A stretch of DNA of 64,000 nucleotides from Favolaschia claudopus (GCA_037176885.1 JAWWNJ010000032.1:930001-994000); one strand, 5' to 3'; shown: positions 9,743 through 22,999, counted from the first letter of the stretch. Numbers and translations: made by a program. The notes: generated from the letters alone by a model not told the origin.

Positions 9743-12700
9743 ATGGCGCACCAGCCGGGCACCTTGGTTCCTGGCCAGTCTATCTCAGTCAACAAATACA
9801 CCGTACAAGTAGAGCGCTACCTCTCCCAAGGCTCGTTACTGCGCTGGCCAGCTCAAACTAAGCCTCATTCCCCCCCTCGATAGGTGGTTTCGCCCATGTA
9901 TACCTCGTAAGAACAGCGACACCCGTCTACAACACTACTCATCACGTCCTCAAACGCATCGCTGTCGCCAATGACGCTATGCTCACTGAAGTCAAGAAGG
10001 AGGTGGATATAATGGTCAGTTAGATTGTTCATTTGAATCCGTATTTTTCACCGCTTGACTATCCAGCGGTTGCTCAAAGGGCATCCAAACATTGTCCACC
10101 TCATCGATGCGGCATGGCACAGGATGCCTAACGGTTTGTACGAGGTCTTCATTTTGATGGAATTCTGTCCAGGTATGTGCTAATTCTATACGGATTGGAA
10201 TGTTTCTTCTAATCTATTGCTCAAGGGGGCGGAATTATCGACATGATGAATCGACGGCTTCGAGAACGTCTAACAGAAGCTGAGATTCTGCAAATCTTCG
10301 TAGACGTCTGCGAAGGCGTGGCGTATATGCACAATTCTCGACCGCCGCTGCTCCATCGGGATCTCAAAGTCGAGAACATCCTCCAGTCGTCCGCCACGTC
10401 TTTCAAGCTATGCGATTTCGGCAGCGCAACGACTGTTTCGCCGCGGCCTCCTTCTACGGTACAGGAGATTCGCGCACTGGAAGCTGACCTGAATCGCCAT
10501 ACAACACTGCAGTATAGGGCACCGGAGATGGTGGATCCCTATCTACGACGTCCTGTCGACGAGAAGAGTGACATATGGGCACTCGGTGTTTTGCTTTACA
10601 AGCTCTGTTACTATACAACTCCCTTCGAGGAACACGGCCCGCTAGCCATCCTCAACGTTCAATATCGCATCCCGCCATATCCCGTCTACTCACAACAAAT
10701 GAACTCTTTGATTGGTATGTCCCTTGATCTCAACATAACACTAAATGTTGACCATGCATCAAGCCTCAATGCTGCGCGAACACGGCGCCCAACGGCCCTC
10801 CGTCTTCGAACTCCTCTCAATTGTCCACCGCCTCCGCGGCACAAAGTCGCAATTCACATACACAATCCCCGCGCCCCAACCCCTCTCCCCGCGCCCGCAG
10901 CAAACATTCGCGCAATCAATCAATCCGCTGGAGAGTACCGTCGTCTATCGCTCTCAGCAGCAGCAACAGATATCGCCGTCGAAAGGCGCCGCCGGTGCAG
11001 GTGTGCAGGCACGCGACAAAGTCCTCGAAGCCATCGCCCCCATGCGCCGCGGTCGACCTACGACCGAAGCGTCGCCTTCTCGATCACGGAATGCCAGTCC
11101 GCAGAAGGAGAGGCCCTTACCACACCAACCTCCACCTTCATCTCAGACCACCACCAAGAATTGGTTGGAGGAAGAGGATAAAGCGTGGAACGCCGTCAGC
11201 GCGAAGAGCGGGACTAGTGCGCCGAAACGCAGTGCATTGGATGACGATGCGTGGGCGACACGGGGAGCGGGTAGCAATGCCAATACGGCGGCTGCAAGCA
11301 ATAAAGGATTCGGTGATGATTTCGCTGAGAAGTTGTGGGACTCGTTCGACCCCAACTCCGCAACGAACGGGAAACGTGCTTCCGTCTCTGCCTCCCCTGC
11401 ACCCGCGTCTAAAGCGAATAATAACGCCGTACCCACCCCTCCACCCCTCCGCCCGCCTGCATTCACCGGCTCCTTCGCCAGCCAGCGTTCGAACAAAGAC
11501 AAAGACGCGTTCGAGGGGCTTGGATCCTTCGGTGGGAGCGATAAACCCGCGCCGACGCTGGGCGAAGCGAGGCTATTGCGGACGGGGTTGGCTGGGATGA
11601 GTGGGATGATGAGCTCGTCGGCGTCGAGCAAGTATGAAGGGATTAGCGGCGATTATCGGGATTATAAACCCGGGAGACCGTCGCCTTCGCCGAAGCCTTC
11701 GTATAATAATGCTCAATCGTCGTCGACTACATCCACATCGCAAGCACAAGCACAGCAGACGCTCTCGCCCAACCCACCCCCGTTGCAGCCCTCTAGCTCG
11801 GGCTCGTCCTGGCTCTCGCATGCGCCGTTGTCGATGTCGAGGCCGGGGTCTTCTGGGTTGGCGGACAAGGATCAGGATGCGGCGGAGTCGCGGTTCCCTT
11901 CGTTGGAGGAGTTGGAGTCGGATGCGAACTTCAGTCCACCGTTACCCGGCCCTGGGGCTGGGCAGGCGAGTAGGTCGCAGCCGCCGCCGCGGAAGGAGAG
12001 CGCTTCTGCGTCTTCGGGAGGTTATGGGGGACGTGGCACACCGGGGACCTCGTCACAGAGAGTAGAGAACCCGAATACGATTAGCCGGCCAGCGCTGACG
12101 AGGAAACACCGGAGCTCGGTGACGATGAAGCATAGTTATGCGGCGAGTAGTAGTAGTGAGGATGGGAGTCCTACGATGCCAAGGGGGGTGATGGCGGGTT
12201 TGTCGGCGGCGGGGGTGTCTGGCGCGCTGGAATCATCGGCGGCGGAGAAGAGGGATTGGTTGACGGGGAGCGATGAGGAGATTCGGATGCCGCAGGCGTT
12301 TGGGTCTTCGTCACATTCGCATTCGAGGATCGCGACGACGTCGGCCATTCCGAGCCGGTCGTATGGTGTGGGGATGCAGAATTCGTTTGGCGGGGGTGCC
12401 GACTTCAGCAGCTCGGGTATGGACCATTACAAGTCAACGCCAAACTCAGAACCGCATAAGTCCTCGCCTACACCTGTGATGCGGCAATCCCCGGGCAAGC
12501 GGACATCCGTCATCGAGAAAGCCCCGCTGCATATTTCTGAGGGGTTGACGGTGCAGCGGGATCATGTTCGTGAGCAGTTGCCTCCGTCGCCGAATACGCC
12601 GAGTTCGCCGACGACGAGGGCTGCGAGGGTTTTCCCTGCGTTGGACACGAGTGATGAGCGGGGGGAGCGGGAGTGGGGGTTGCGCGAGAAGCAGAAGGAG

Positions 12701-13978
12701 AAAGAGATGGAGTCGACGTCCAGTGCGGATGAAGGGCCGGAGGATGCGAATGGGTTTAGGTCGACGCCGATGAACAGGGGGGCGAAGTCGACGACGGCGT
12801 CGACGCAGGAGGTGGGGCGGCCGAAGCGGAAGGGGAGGCAGAGCTCGGTGCATGATTTGGTGGATTTGTATGGGGGTGCTGGGGCGTTGAGTCTGCCCTC
12901 GCCGACGCCGAAGGAGAAGGATAGAATTTCGCCGAGTTTGTTGGATGATTTGACGCCGAGGAAGACGACGTTCGGGGTTGGGGTGGGGATGCCATCTACT
13001 CAGCAGGCCAAGGCGCCGACGCCGACGCCGGTGGAGAGTAAGGCGAAGCGGAGGTCCACTGCGTTGGCGTCGGTGTCGACTTCGCATGCGCCGTCATCTT
13101 CAACGACGGCGTTGTCGCCGCCGAATTCTGGGAGGCCGCAGCCGGGGTCGCCGAGGGGTGGGAAGGCGACGACGCCGACGTCTGCTTCGTCGTCGTCTGG
13201 TCGTTCGCCGCGTCCGCAGTCTATGTTCCTATTCCCCTCTTCAAAGCCGTCGGAGTCTGTCGCTGCCAGTAACCTTTCGCCACCGGAAGATCCTAAACCC
13301 CGCTCTCACATGCGCCGGACGTCGATTTCGGATATGGTGCAGAGGTACGAGGCGATTGGCGGCTCGACCAAGTCTCCTGGAGCCACAGCAGCATCTCCGA
13401 TCTCACCTCCGATGTTACCTTCAAAGTCCACGCCCATTGGATTTGCAGCTCCTCGCACGGAAAATGGAACTAGATTCACCTCTGTATCTACGCAGAGTAC
13501 AGCTAGCTCTTCTGCTGGCGTAACCAACAGCAGGTCTACAACCACTACCCCTCTCCCCGTCCCCTCAGCTGGTCTCGGCGACCCTTCCAAAGGTTTCAGT
13601 AGCGGCCTACCCCCACGAGTGTCGCCGACAGGTTTCCCACGAACGACTACGCCGCTGCAACAACAACAGCGCGAGCCAGAGATCGCCGCCCCTCGCGCAC
13701 GACGAATGTCGTACAAATCTGTCGACCTCATGGGTGGCTCGTCGTCGGGGCCGCCATCGCGCAAGACCACGATGGATTCAGCGGCGGAACCGCGCTCGCC
13801 GTCGCCTGAGAGGCCGTATCAGGGGGTTGGGAAGCTTATAGATCAGTGGCAGCGGAAGACGGCTGAGTCGGATAATACTGCTGGTGCAGGTCGAGGAGGA
13901 GGTTCGAAGCGCGGTGGGGGTGGGGGGAGTGGCGGGTTGGTTGCGAAGCGCGCGGGGCTGGTGGGGAAAGGCATTTAA
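9743..13978 (+). CDS. Ark1/Prk1 (NAK) family serine/threonine protein kinase
   Basis: Kinase of about 1,340 residues. Five exons encode an N-terminal catalytic domain with the glycine-rich loop YLSQGGFAHVYLV, ATP-binding lysine in HVLKRIAV, catalytic loop HRDLKVEN, DFGSAT, and YRAPEM/DVYRRP-like P+1 region (here MVDPYLRRPVDEKSDIWALG). These identify the NAK family, which regulates actin patches and endocytosis by phosphorylating coat adaptors. The C-terminal tail of about 950 residues is almost entirely Ser, Pro, Thr, Gly and Arg, probably disordered and rich in binding motifs. Joining exon 1 (ending in CAAG) to exon 2 in frame requires a GC-AG intron starting GCTCGT. The stop is at 13976-13978. 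Confidence 0.88.
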
Positions 13979-14342
13979 GCTAATTCTGAGCACGCATGTA
14001 TTTGTATATATTACCGCATTAATCTACTGCCTGGATGGACCCGTAGAAAATTGGTTCGCTAGGAAAGCTTTCTTTCGGTCAGCAGTCCGTCCAAACGCGG
14101 CGGTAAACTTCACCACCGCACCACCATGTACGGTGACTGCGATTTTCTTTCTTGTGCTTACTCTCTCAATCTTCAAGTCTTCGAGCCCGAAGCCCTGACC
14201 TTTTTACCCTTGATTTTACCGCCTGTCAACACGGCGGTCTTCACCAAAGCTGTTGAGAATTATTCAATTAGCCGACCCGCGACTGAATAGGAAATGATGG
14301 CGTATCAACCACGGTCTACACTGCGGCTACCTTCCTCCATGA
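13979..14342. other. Intergenic, no supported gene
   Basis: Contains small open frames on both strands: a 54-codon frame on the plus strand near 14126, and a lysine-rich 27-codon frame without an ATG on the minus strand. Neither has a recognisable product. It probably holds the kinase 3' end and the promoter of the GT90 gene. Confidence 0.4.
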
Positions 14343-16743
14343 ATGTCGTCCTCAACATGGTTCCCTTCCTTCAAGCGTCCCAATGTTGCTCTATCCAACG
14401 GCGACGACCATCCCTTGCTGCCGACGAATGGTAGCGCTTCGCATGGGGAGTACGACGACGAGGATCTAGAAATTGAGAACGAGATGCGTAACTTCGCGTC
14501 GAACGAGCAAAATGGCGGAAGAGGACGGGGCTTGCGGAGATATTGGCCAATAGCGCTGGTATTTGCGGTTATCGCTATTCTTTTCTTGGCTTCGAGGAGA
14601 TCAGGGCCTCGCGGGAGACCACGTCGAGGTAAATTTGTTTTTTGCCTATCATTGGATTTCAAACTGGTGCGCGCGACTATATGTATGCCCAGGAGCGTGG
14701 TTGTAACAGTGCCTGACACTGGTCGTTGTCTTTGATACTCGGGGGAAGACAGACCCCGCTCACAAGCCAATTCGGATGGCGGGGCGTCTGTTAGCCAGCT
14801 TTTGACCTGCGCCAGCCAACTCTGTATCCGCGCATGGAAGCGCGGTTCCTGCATTGGAGGCAAACTATATTGCCGTGTCGGAAACTTTCGAGTCTTTATC
14901 AAGCTCGATACTGGAATAGCACTCGTTTGCAGTTTTTTTGAGCTTGACGGGAGGCTGGAGAAAGGCGTCCTAACTAGTCGCCATCTCCCCCAGGTTACAG
15001 TCAATCAAGTTCAGAAACAGTGCTATACATCTTCATCGACCTAATTGAGATTTTCCGACGTGGCCGCGTAGCCTTTCTCTGTTCTTCTGCCTTCATGTCG
15101 TTCAGTCCAGTGGCTGACTTCTTTCAGATAGACCCGCTTTCGATTATTGGGACATATCCACTGCTAAAGTGGACGCTTTATTCGCTCGGCAGTCTTCCAC
15201 CCTGGAGCAGGCCAGGTCGCGATACTCATTACGAAATAACCGCCCTCCACCGCCAATGTACGACAAGTGGTTCGAATTTGCGCGGGAGCACTCGTGTCTC
15301 ATTGACGAGTACGAGCAGATCTCGCGCGACTTCGAGCCGTTCTACCAGCTGGCGAAGGACGACCCCACGTTCTTCAAACGTATGGTCGACAAGGCCACAC
15401 CAGTCATCCAGAAGGACGGCCGGGGACTCAAGACAGCTGCATTCTCAGGGAACAAGTTCGCTTTGACTGACGACAAGTCGACGCTGTATAACAACGAGTG
15501 GCCGCGCACATTCGAGCGCTTCCAGTCTTTCATGCCCAATATGTCTGTGATTCTCAATGGACGCGACGAGCCTCGGTCTGCGTTCAACTACCGGCAACCG
15601 GACATGCGGGCGAAGGCGCTCAACGCTTCGGACGAAACGCCATTCCAACACAGTCCCAGCCCGACTGCGTCTTTCTTCAAAGACGAGCTGCAATGTCTTG
15701 TTCCGATGCGGCCGAACGGCTTCACCGGTTTGGCGAATGATGCCAGTGCTTGTCAGTGTCAAGTTAATTTTTCGGAGTGTCTTCTCATGTCCTGCAGTCA
15801 TGTTGTATGCCTCAAGCACGGAGTTCACCACCGACCTCTCCCCGATTATGAGCATGACGAAGATCTCGCCATGTTTTTCGGATATCCTGGTTCCCAGCGA
15901 GGTCAGCCGAGTTCGCCATCCCTTGCTTGACTGCGCGCTGAAGCATTTACAGTTCTATTATACGGACTCGTGGTGGTCCCCGAAATATGGTTACCCCAAC
16001 AATATCACTTGGGACGACAAGCAGGAGAAACTTTGTGCGTTCCGTGCTCGTATTCATCCCTCTCTCAAGTGTTGACTGTTTCCCAAGACTGGCGAGGTAT
16101 GACCTCCGGTGGACGGGTATATGGCGACAACTACCACGCCTTCCCGCGCTTACGTCTCATCGAGATCGCGCGCAAGCACCACGACCTCATGGATGTCAAG
16201 CTCTCAGGCTTCCACTGGGACCTCTGCGGGGACAAATGCGATGGCAACAAGATCATACATGACTATGACATTGCCAAGGTCTCTTCCCCGCGCGAGGAGG
16301 GGTACAAGTACAAGTACGTCTTTGACGTAGACGGAAATTCGTTCTCGGGACGGTACCTCGGCCTGTTGAAGAGCGGGTCGTTGGTGTTTAAGGTGCGCGT
16401 CGTTTTTTCGCTCAAGTGTTGTGGTGCTCACGCCGCGCAGTCGACGGTCTTTGCAGAATACTTCAATGACTGGCTTGTGCCCTTCGAACACTACATCCCC
16501 ATCCTCCCCGACCTTTCGGACCTCGTCGAGAAGCTCGAATGGGCGGTCGAGCATGATGACGAGGCACATGCGATTCAACAAGCTGGGCAGGCCTTGATTG
16601 AGCGCGTGTTGACGGATAAGCAGAATGACTGCTATTTCTCGGCGGTGATGCTCGAGTGGGCAAGGTTGTATAATATGGCGGAAGACGGACAGGGAAAGAC
16701 GCATCCTCCAGGACCGGTGGATATTGAGTTGGCTACGGACTAG
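14343..16743 (+). CDS. GT90 (CAP10-like) glycosyltransferase
   Basis: Type II membrane protein. A cytosolic N-terminus rich in acidic residues precedes one transmembrane segment (YWPIALVFAVIAILFLAS, about residues 66-83). The luminal part contains the CAP10 domain: a conserved KWFEFAREHSCLIDEYEQI stretch, RDEPR, and the C-terminal FDVDGNSFSGRYLGLLKSGS segment, then VFAEYFNDWL(V)PFEHYIP. Members transfer xylose or related sugars in the Golgi, as CAP10 and CXT1 do for Cryptococcus capsule glycans. Exon 1 ends at 14628 with GTAAAT, and the next sure exon starts near 15128 after TTTCAG. A small exon may lie in the 500 bp between them. Further short introns interrupt the domain, including near 15750, 16030 and 16390. 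Confidence 0.85.
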
Positions 16744-16949
16744 ATGTTTGCTTTGCTGGTGGATCGGTGTAATACCATAGACTCTGAGTCGGAGACAAAA
16801 GTAGGCAGTATGTACTGGATTCGCCGCTGTTATACCTTAATTCCATGTCTCGTCAGATTCGGGTACCGGACCATTCGTTTCGAGTGGATGTTTCAATTCT
16901 TATTCATGTAAATTACAAGGTGTGGATATTCTTCGAACTGCGGCTTTCG

Positions 16950-19713
16950 TTAAGCTGCAGCCATTTCATTGCTTCTTCGTTCTTCAGTGGCCTTTTCTGT
17001 TCCGTGAAACCGCTCATTCAAACGCGGTGTCCATCCTGTGGAGTGCCATGGCTTGACTCCCGAGCGATACAGCTCGTCAACCTTTTCCAATACGATTAAA
17101 GTCTAGACAAGGGGGTAACACCAAGTCACGAAACCCACGAACCTCTTCCAAACTCAAACCTTTCGTCTCCGGTATGCAGAAGTAGACGTAGACATAACCT
17201 GGATCGAGATGAATTTCAGATGACCATGGAGTGTTGTTCATGTTCACCGAATATCAGCATGCCAAAGAAGATCAGGAGGATCAAGGGCCCAATATCGTTA
17301 GAGATGCGGGGCGCAAAGAAGCTCAAGAGGAAATTCCACAGCCAGTTAGTTGCGCTTCCGAGGGCGATGGATTTAGGTCGGACACGTAGCGGGAACGACT
17401 GTCCAAGGTAGATGAGAGAGAATTCAGTGCATATATGACGGTCAGCCGTCAACATGAGATCAATATTGTCACCCACCTCGCCTAGATACACCCAAGGCGT
17501 GGGGCCCCAGAATATAGAGAACGAAAATACATGCAAAACGGCGAACGCGATGAGTGTGTCGCCTGCACTTTCATAAAGAGATGGATCGACTGAGAGGTTG
17601 GTTCACTGACCTCCTTGCTTGTTTCGATGTGTAAGGGGTGTGTTCGGCTGCATGAAGTGTCAGTAGTCTTGCATTCCAAATTGTTAGGATGGACGGACTG
17701 GTGCCAAAGTGAAGTGTCCCACGAGCCCAGCCTGGTGAACCATCAATGATTATGAACGGCTTTTTCAAGGGTAGGGCAGAGAACACATACGATAATTGCG
17801 CAAATAGCTTCCAATATCGCGCCGGTCAGAAGAGACTACAGAGGCCGGCAAATTAGTAGAAAAGAATGTTCTACTTGTTTCCCCGGTACTTACACGCCTT
17901 CTTCCCCATGCCTTTTCGAATGGATATAAGAGCCGATTGTAGAACGCAGGGTATGTATGATGCACGTACTTCAATAAGATACTGACAAAACAATTAGATG
18001 AAGCTGTGAGGGAGTGCTTGATATCGTACCAGGGCTGGTATCGTTCCCGCAACCGAGACTGCGCCAAGGATCGTCTGAATGACATAGGGCGATAATCTGT
18101 TGTGGTCGATTAATCGCTCGCAAACCAAGACATGAAAGTAACGTTCGAGACGGATGAGCTTGCGAAGAAAGTATCGCCGTAATAGTAGTAGAAATTCTGC
18201 CCATTCAACTACAAAATACGGTCAGCTGGCCCCGACGAAAATCAAGGACTGGAAATAACTATACGTACCTGCTGGATGAACTGCAACATCATCCCATTAC
18301 TCGTTCGCTTCCACATCGCGTTACGAGACGAGAAACATTCAGCCCAGGTAGCTTCACCGCCTGCGTTCTCTTCCCTGAGAGCGTATTGTAGCTCGTCGAC
18401 AGTTTCGCTGACCAAGGGGTCATCGAGGGGTACGGCGTTTAGATCAGCGATGACTCGTCGGGCTTCTTCGACTTTGTTGGTGCCCAGAAGGTGACGCCTG
18501 CCGGCAGTCGATGGACTGTCAATGGAGCGGGATGGAGGAGTACAGGGACGCACGGAGATTCAGGGAGGAAAAAGATGCCTGATAACAGAGCAAGACCCCA
18601 GACTAGCTGTAGACCGACGGGAACACGCCATGAAGCGGAGTTCTTGATGGAGTGGGTTGCGAGGTCGAGGACGTAGCTTAAGAATATACTGCATCAAGGT
18701 GAGCCAAGATTGAATGGCAATTTCAAGCTGGGACACCTACCCCGTGATAATTTGCAGCTGATAAAGCACGAGAAACGTCCCACGCAGGGCTTTCGGGGCA
18801 GTCTCGCCATTGTAAAGGCTGTTTTAGAGATTTAGGATTGTTGATGTGACTCGACGAAGGCACTGACGGTACGATAGCTTTTAAATAAATCGAGTGAGAA
18901 CACCTGATTAGTCTGGAACAGAAGACTACAACGAACCGGACAGCGCTCCAACCCCGAGGCCAGCAATAAACCGACCGATAGTAAGCTGTACAATCGACCG
19001 TACAGTCCCCGTTTGGATAGCGACTCCAACTGTGAAGATTGCAGACCAGATTAGAATTGAGCCACGCCTCCCGAAACGGTCACTTGTAAAGGCTTGGCCC
19101 AGGGCACCACTGTGTCGACAGAATGATTACGTTGACGAAACAGAGAGATCCAAGATAGGGACAAACACGAATGTACTAAATCGCCCAAAGTGAGAGATTG
19201 CCAAATCAGGAAGGTATTTCGACCTACCCAGCAGAGAGAAGGGATGTGATGATTGACTGTCGCGAGGGAGACAGAAACATTTGTCCGTCAGACCCGCGTT
19301 CCCCAAAACGGTCGATGAAGTCGGGCATGATGAGGCATCCCTAGATCACAGTGAATATTGCAGTTACGAAGGCAAGTTTGATTTGGTCCACTGACCGAAA
19401 TAACTCCAATATCGTAGCTAAACATGGATCAGTGTCTGGCGTAAGACTTAAAGAGATGCGTAATGCGTACCCAAACAAGAAGCCTGGATGAAGGACCTGG
19501 AATAGCCTTAGAATTCACAGATGCCAGGCACAATCTCTAATTACTTACAGTCGGTACCAGTTCTTCGTAGACCAGCGAACTTACCTCCTGTGGTACAAAG
19601 GCGAGGCGTCATCCGAATGTTCGTGAATTTGGGATTATGCACGAACCAAAGGCAATGAAAACTGCTAGTAAGATTGCTCTTCCGCTGTTTGGTACTGCTC
19701 GTGTGATGGTCAT
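16950..19713 (-). CDS. MFS sugar transporter (hexose transporter-like)
   Basis: Twelve-helix sugar porter assembled from many tiny exons; the junctions were checked by eye at the diagnostic motifs. It starts MTITRAVPNSGR, and splicing gives FGGFLFGYDIGVISG in helix 1. Then follow GQAFTSDRFGRRGS (the RxGRR loop 2-3 motif), TIGRFIAGLGVGALS, PESPRHLLGTNKVEEARR, FIQQ in the helix 7 region, and PETKGLSLEEVDELYRSG at the end of helix 12. These define the sugar-porter family; the FGYDIGVISG and VDELYR wording is close to fungal hexose/quinate-type permeases. The short tail ends MAAA. It is divergently arranged with exonuclease V. Substrate cannot be told from sequence alone. Confidence 0.87.
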
Positions 19714-20592
19714 GGTGAAGACGCGCGGGTTGGGGTAAAAGATTGCCGCAAATTGTGGAAGTGACGGTCTTTTGTAATCTTGGAGCGGACACGGCGGTCC
19801 GCACAATGGGTCCGAATAATGCAGACCAACATACGTAGAAATATAGTCAATGATTGGGAGAGAGGCACCACAATTCCCACAGCGCTGCGACTGATCGCAC
19901 GGCTTCCGCTTGGTTCGCTGCTGGTTCTTCATCGGTATATGGGAGAATGGTATATGTAGGCAGCCCATTCAAAAGCGGAACAAGTGCATGTACTTGGAAT
20001 GAATCAACCGCGTAGACGAGCAAACAGTTGTAGAGATAGCTACTGTCGGCTAGCGAGAACAGCGTCCGTGCCAATGAGCACCGCCGCGAGATTTTTGACC
20101 TTGAATGGGGAAAAGAGCGTTAAACAGGATACCTCGCGAAGCACTGCGTTCTTTATGATGTCAGCGAAGATTCCCGGTTATACAATGCGTTCCAGGTGAC
20201 CGAGTGGACGGCAGGTCGAGTAAGTAGACTAGAGTCGACTGCGTAGAACATTCTGAAGAAGTGTACTGGGTGCACACAGAAAACGAGTGAACTGAAGTAA
20301 ACAGACTGCGAATTCAAGGAAAATATATTGTTCGCCGACCATCATCGATATGATGCAGCAAGAGAACTGAGAAGCAGTCCAGTTCAGGTGAGAGTTCGAT
20401 TTGTACACGTAGAGTTTCTGAACTGGTTGAGACTGCCCCTCGATGCGAGGACCATGAAAGCTGAAGACAGAAAGCGTGACAGCATCATACTGTGTCCATC
20501 GCCAACAGTCACAAATACGGTCACGCTTATGTCACGCCTCGGTTCTTGCCAAGTTCCTCTCCCCCCTGCCCTCCGTTTCCCTGTTGACTGCG
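19714..20592. other. Divergent intergenic region between the sugar transporter and EXO5
   Basis: About 0.9 kb with only short open frames. The last 135 bp (20458-20592) are open in the EXO5 frame but contain no ATG (see the EXO5 entry). No repeat or RNA gene was seen. Confidence 0.45.
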
Positions 20593-22615
20593 ATGGACGA
20601 CGAGGACGACGAATACGCGTCTTTCAATGATTTTGAGGGCCTTACGGAGGAGGATTTTGCGCGTCTCGACGCAACGACCGAGTCATCTCAAGTTCACTCG
20701 GCTCCTACCCATTCTAGCGCGTTGGAGAGGGATTCTACCAATGTTCTAGCTCATGCTAGCACCTCAGCTATCCCATATATGGCTATCGAACTGGAGGACA
20801 CCGAGTGGCTTGGTTTTCATGCCAACGAGGACGAGGGCAGCCCAATTCGTCGTCATAGGGGCAAGCGCCCACTCGCGGTAACTGATATCCTTTCATTGGC
20901 GTGGTAGGGGCAATCAGTTCGAAGTTAAACGTCTGATCGAGCTCAACACACAGGTGTGAGGTACAATTCGACTATGGGATGCGTCAAAAGCGATTTCGGA
21001 AGTTAACTGACCGACCTGCCTCATTTCGCGCAGAGAGCGGCAAGGAAATCGTCGTTCAGCAAGATGTTGCTGTGCGGAATGACAAGACGACAAAGAGAGG
21101 ACAGGTGAATGTTTCCTCGTTCCTTGTGGTAGTCATTTCACCTACGCTCGATCTAGTTCATCCACAAGGAACTGGAACGTGAGCTTCGCCCTGAAGAAAT
21201 CAAGGTCTTGATAACGAGCAAGGAGGAGCGCTGGGCTTTACGGTGAATTGTTTCATTCTCAGTAGCCTGCTTTCTGTCTCACTGTCTCTCAGTCTGATAG
21301 ATTTTTTATCTTCCATGGTGTCGCTGGGTGCAGAGGGCCGTGTCGTAGGTTCATCTCGCTCGAATCGAATAGCTATTGAAGCACTGCCAGCGCGAGATCC
21401 CCGTATTCGGCATTCTCGACGGCATAGTGGTTGTCGGTATCATCGTAGGTTTTTTCAGTCATAAAGATTGTTCTCACCATGATCAGGATGAGCTGCTTGT
21501 ACATGAAGTTCAACCGGAGGTCGGAGCTAAACGACCTTCGGAGGAATCCTCGCCCTCCGCAAAACGACCCTGTAGAGCTTCGTCCATTCCCCCTTCGTGC
21601 GAGACCGATCCAGGCCCAGTTGGCTCTCCGCAACGCCTTCGTGTTATCGATACGAAGACACGGAGAACATATTCGCTGCCGTCCGATGAGGACGCTGAAC
21701 CCGCTTGGCTTCAAGTCATGCTCTACCGACGCCTTCTCACCCGACTCCTTGATTCCTCGGAACTGTTTGACTTTCCGACGCTTTGGGCCGCTGCAGGCGT
21801 CAGCCCTTCAGCCTCTTTCTCTTCAGAGTTCAAGCAGCAAGCGGCGCAAGCCCTAGGCAACAATGTCCCTGCTTGTCTCGACGAACTGGTTCTTGCCATG
21901 AGAACACGACTGGTCGATCTCCATCTACCTCAGCTCGACGACACTCTGCAAATCATCTATCGGTCGCAAAACAAATATCCAAGACGTTCGGATAAGGGGA
22001 AGCGCCGTGCCGACACGGGTGAAAATAACCAGATCGCCGAAGCTATCAATATGAGCCTCGAGGAGTTCTTCCAAGCTCAGCTGGCCGCTGCGCTGAAAGA
22101 GAGCGCGGCCTTGGCGAATGCGCCTGTCTCGGACATCCATGCCAGCACTTCTTGTGCCAGTACGGCGGGTGTTCCTCCAGCGTCTCCGAATTCCGCGAGT
22201 AGGGAACCGCTAGTCGACCTGAACGGTGCGTAATTTGTATCTTCCCACTGTCATCTTCTCATTTGATCATATAGTCAACGCGCCTCCCACTCCCTCGCCC
22301 GAAATACCACCATCACGACCAGACATCATAGGCACGAAAGAGTTTGTCATGGACGACGGGGTGCTCGATGCATATCTGCGCAATGCGCTGGACTGGTGGC
22401 GCGGGAAGCGGCCTGCGAGGGGCGTGTCGGATAGTCAGACGGGGCGGTGTTTGTGCGTGTTCTCATTAACTGCTGATTATCTCGCATGGCTAATGTCGGT
22501 TTCCAGCTCGTGCGAGTACATGGATGGCTGTGAGTGGAGGGAGAAGAAGGCGTCGGAGAAGCTTGCGGCCACTAGGGCCCGACGTGCTTTGAGAGAGGCG
22601 ACACCTACGTGGTGA
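20593..22615 (+). CDS. EXO5: Exonuclease V (Exo5/Dem1), Fe-S single-strand DNA exonuclease
   Basis: Starts with an acidic MDDEDDEYASFNDF. Splicing of GCGTG|GTAGGG...CACAG|GTGTGAG yields the conserved SLAWCEVQFDYGMRQKRF, whose cysteine is the first iron-sulfur ligand. The nuclease core follows (REIPVFGILDGIVVVGIIDE-like segment near 21390). The C-terminus GRCF-SCEYMDGCEWREKK supplies the remaining cysteines of the 4Fe-4S cluster that shapes this RecB-like nuclease. In yeast the enzyme maintains mitochondrial DNA; in other eukaryotes it also repairs interstrand crosslinks. The ATG at 20593 is preceded by 45 open codons, the last 39 of them poor in acidic residues and presequence-like but without an ATG, so a mitochondrial form would need a near-cognate start or an upstream exon. 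Confidence 0.85.
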
Positions 22616-22999
22616 TTTATTATCTGTATTTATCACTCGATTTTAGACGACCGATTACGGCGTCGTGGTTTTGATTGTCTGCCAGTATAGTGTATCACCT
22701 TATGTTGTACTCGGTATCTGTAATGTCGCTGTGTAATGTGATTGTATTCGCCTTTAGATTTCTCTTCTGTGCTGGAGTAGCTTCAAAATTTTGTACTTAT
22801 CACTAGACAAGGCGCTTGTGCCCACCGCCCGAGGCGAGGGTTCAGGACAACTATCATCTACTGTCCATCAATGACTACTTGTGAGTGCCCACATTGAATT
22901 TTGCTGGAAGTAGTATACATAGGGGCCCAAGTCCAGAGGTCGGGCAACGCCGCAACGGCTATTTCATCGTTGAACTGCCCTCACTTTGCTGTTAATGAG
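22616..22999. other. Intergenic, no supported gene
   Basis: AT-rich sequence directly after EXO5, probably its 3' untranslated region, followed by sequence without a usable open frame. Confidence 0.4.

Noticed and set aside
12446..13087. Long open frame of 213 codons on the minus strand within the kinase tail region
   Set aside because: Arg/Pro-rich shadow of the GC-rich, Ser/Pro-coding plus strand; no domain, and the plus-strand frame continues the kinase to its stop.
14090..14280. Small basic open frame on the minus strand (GGKIKGKKVRASGSKT)
   Set aside because: Only 27 codons, no ATG and no upstream exon with credible splice sites.
20476..20592. Annotating the EXO5 start at 20476
   Set aside because: The codon there is GTG, not ATG; the first ATG in frame is at 20593. 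The extension is reported as a finding instead.
4479..22615. A secondary-metabolite gene cluster (P450, transporter, glycosyltransferase)
   Set aside because: No core synthase (polyketide, peptide or terpene) is present, and housekeeping genes lie between them.
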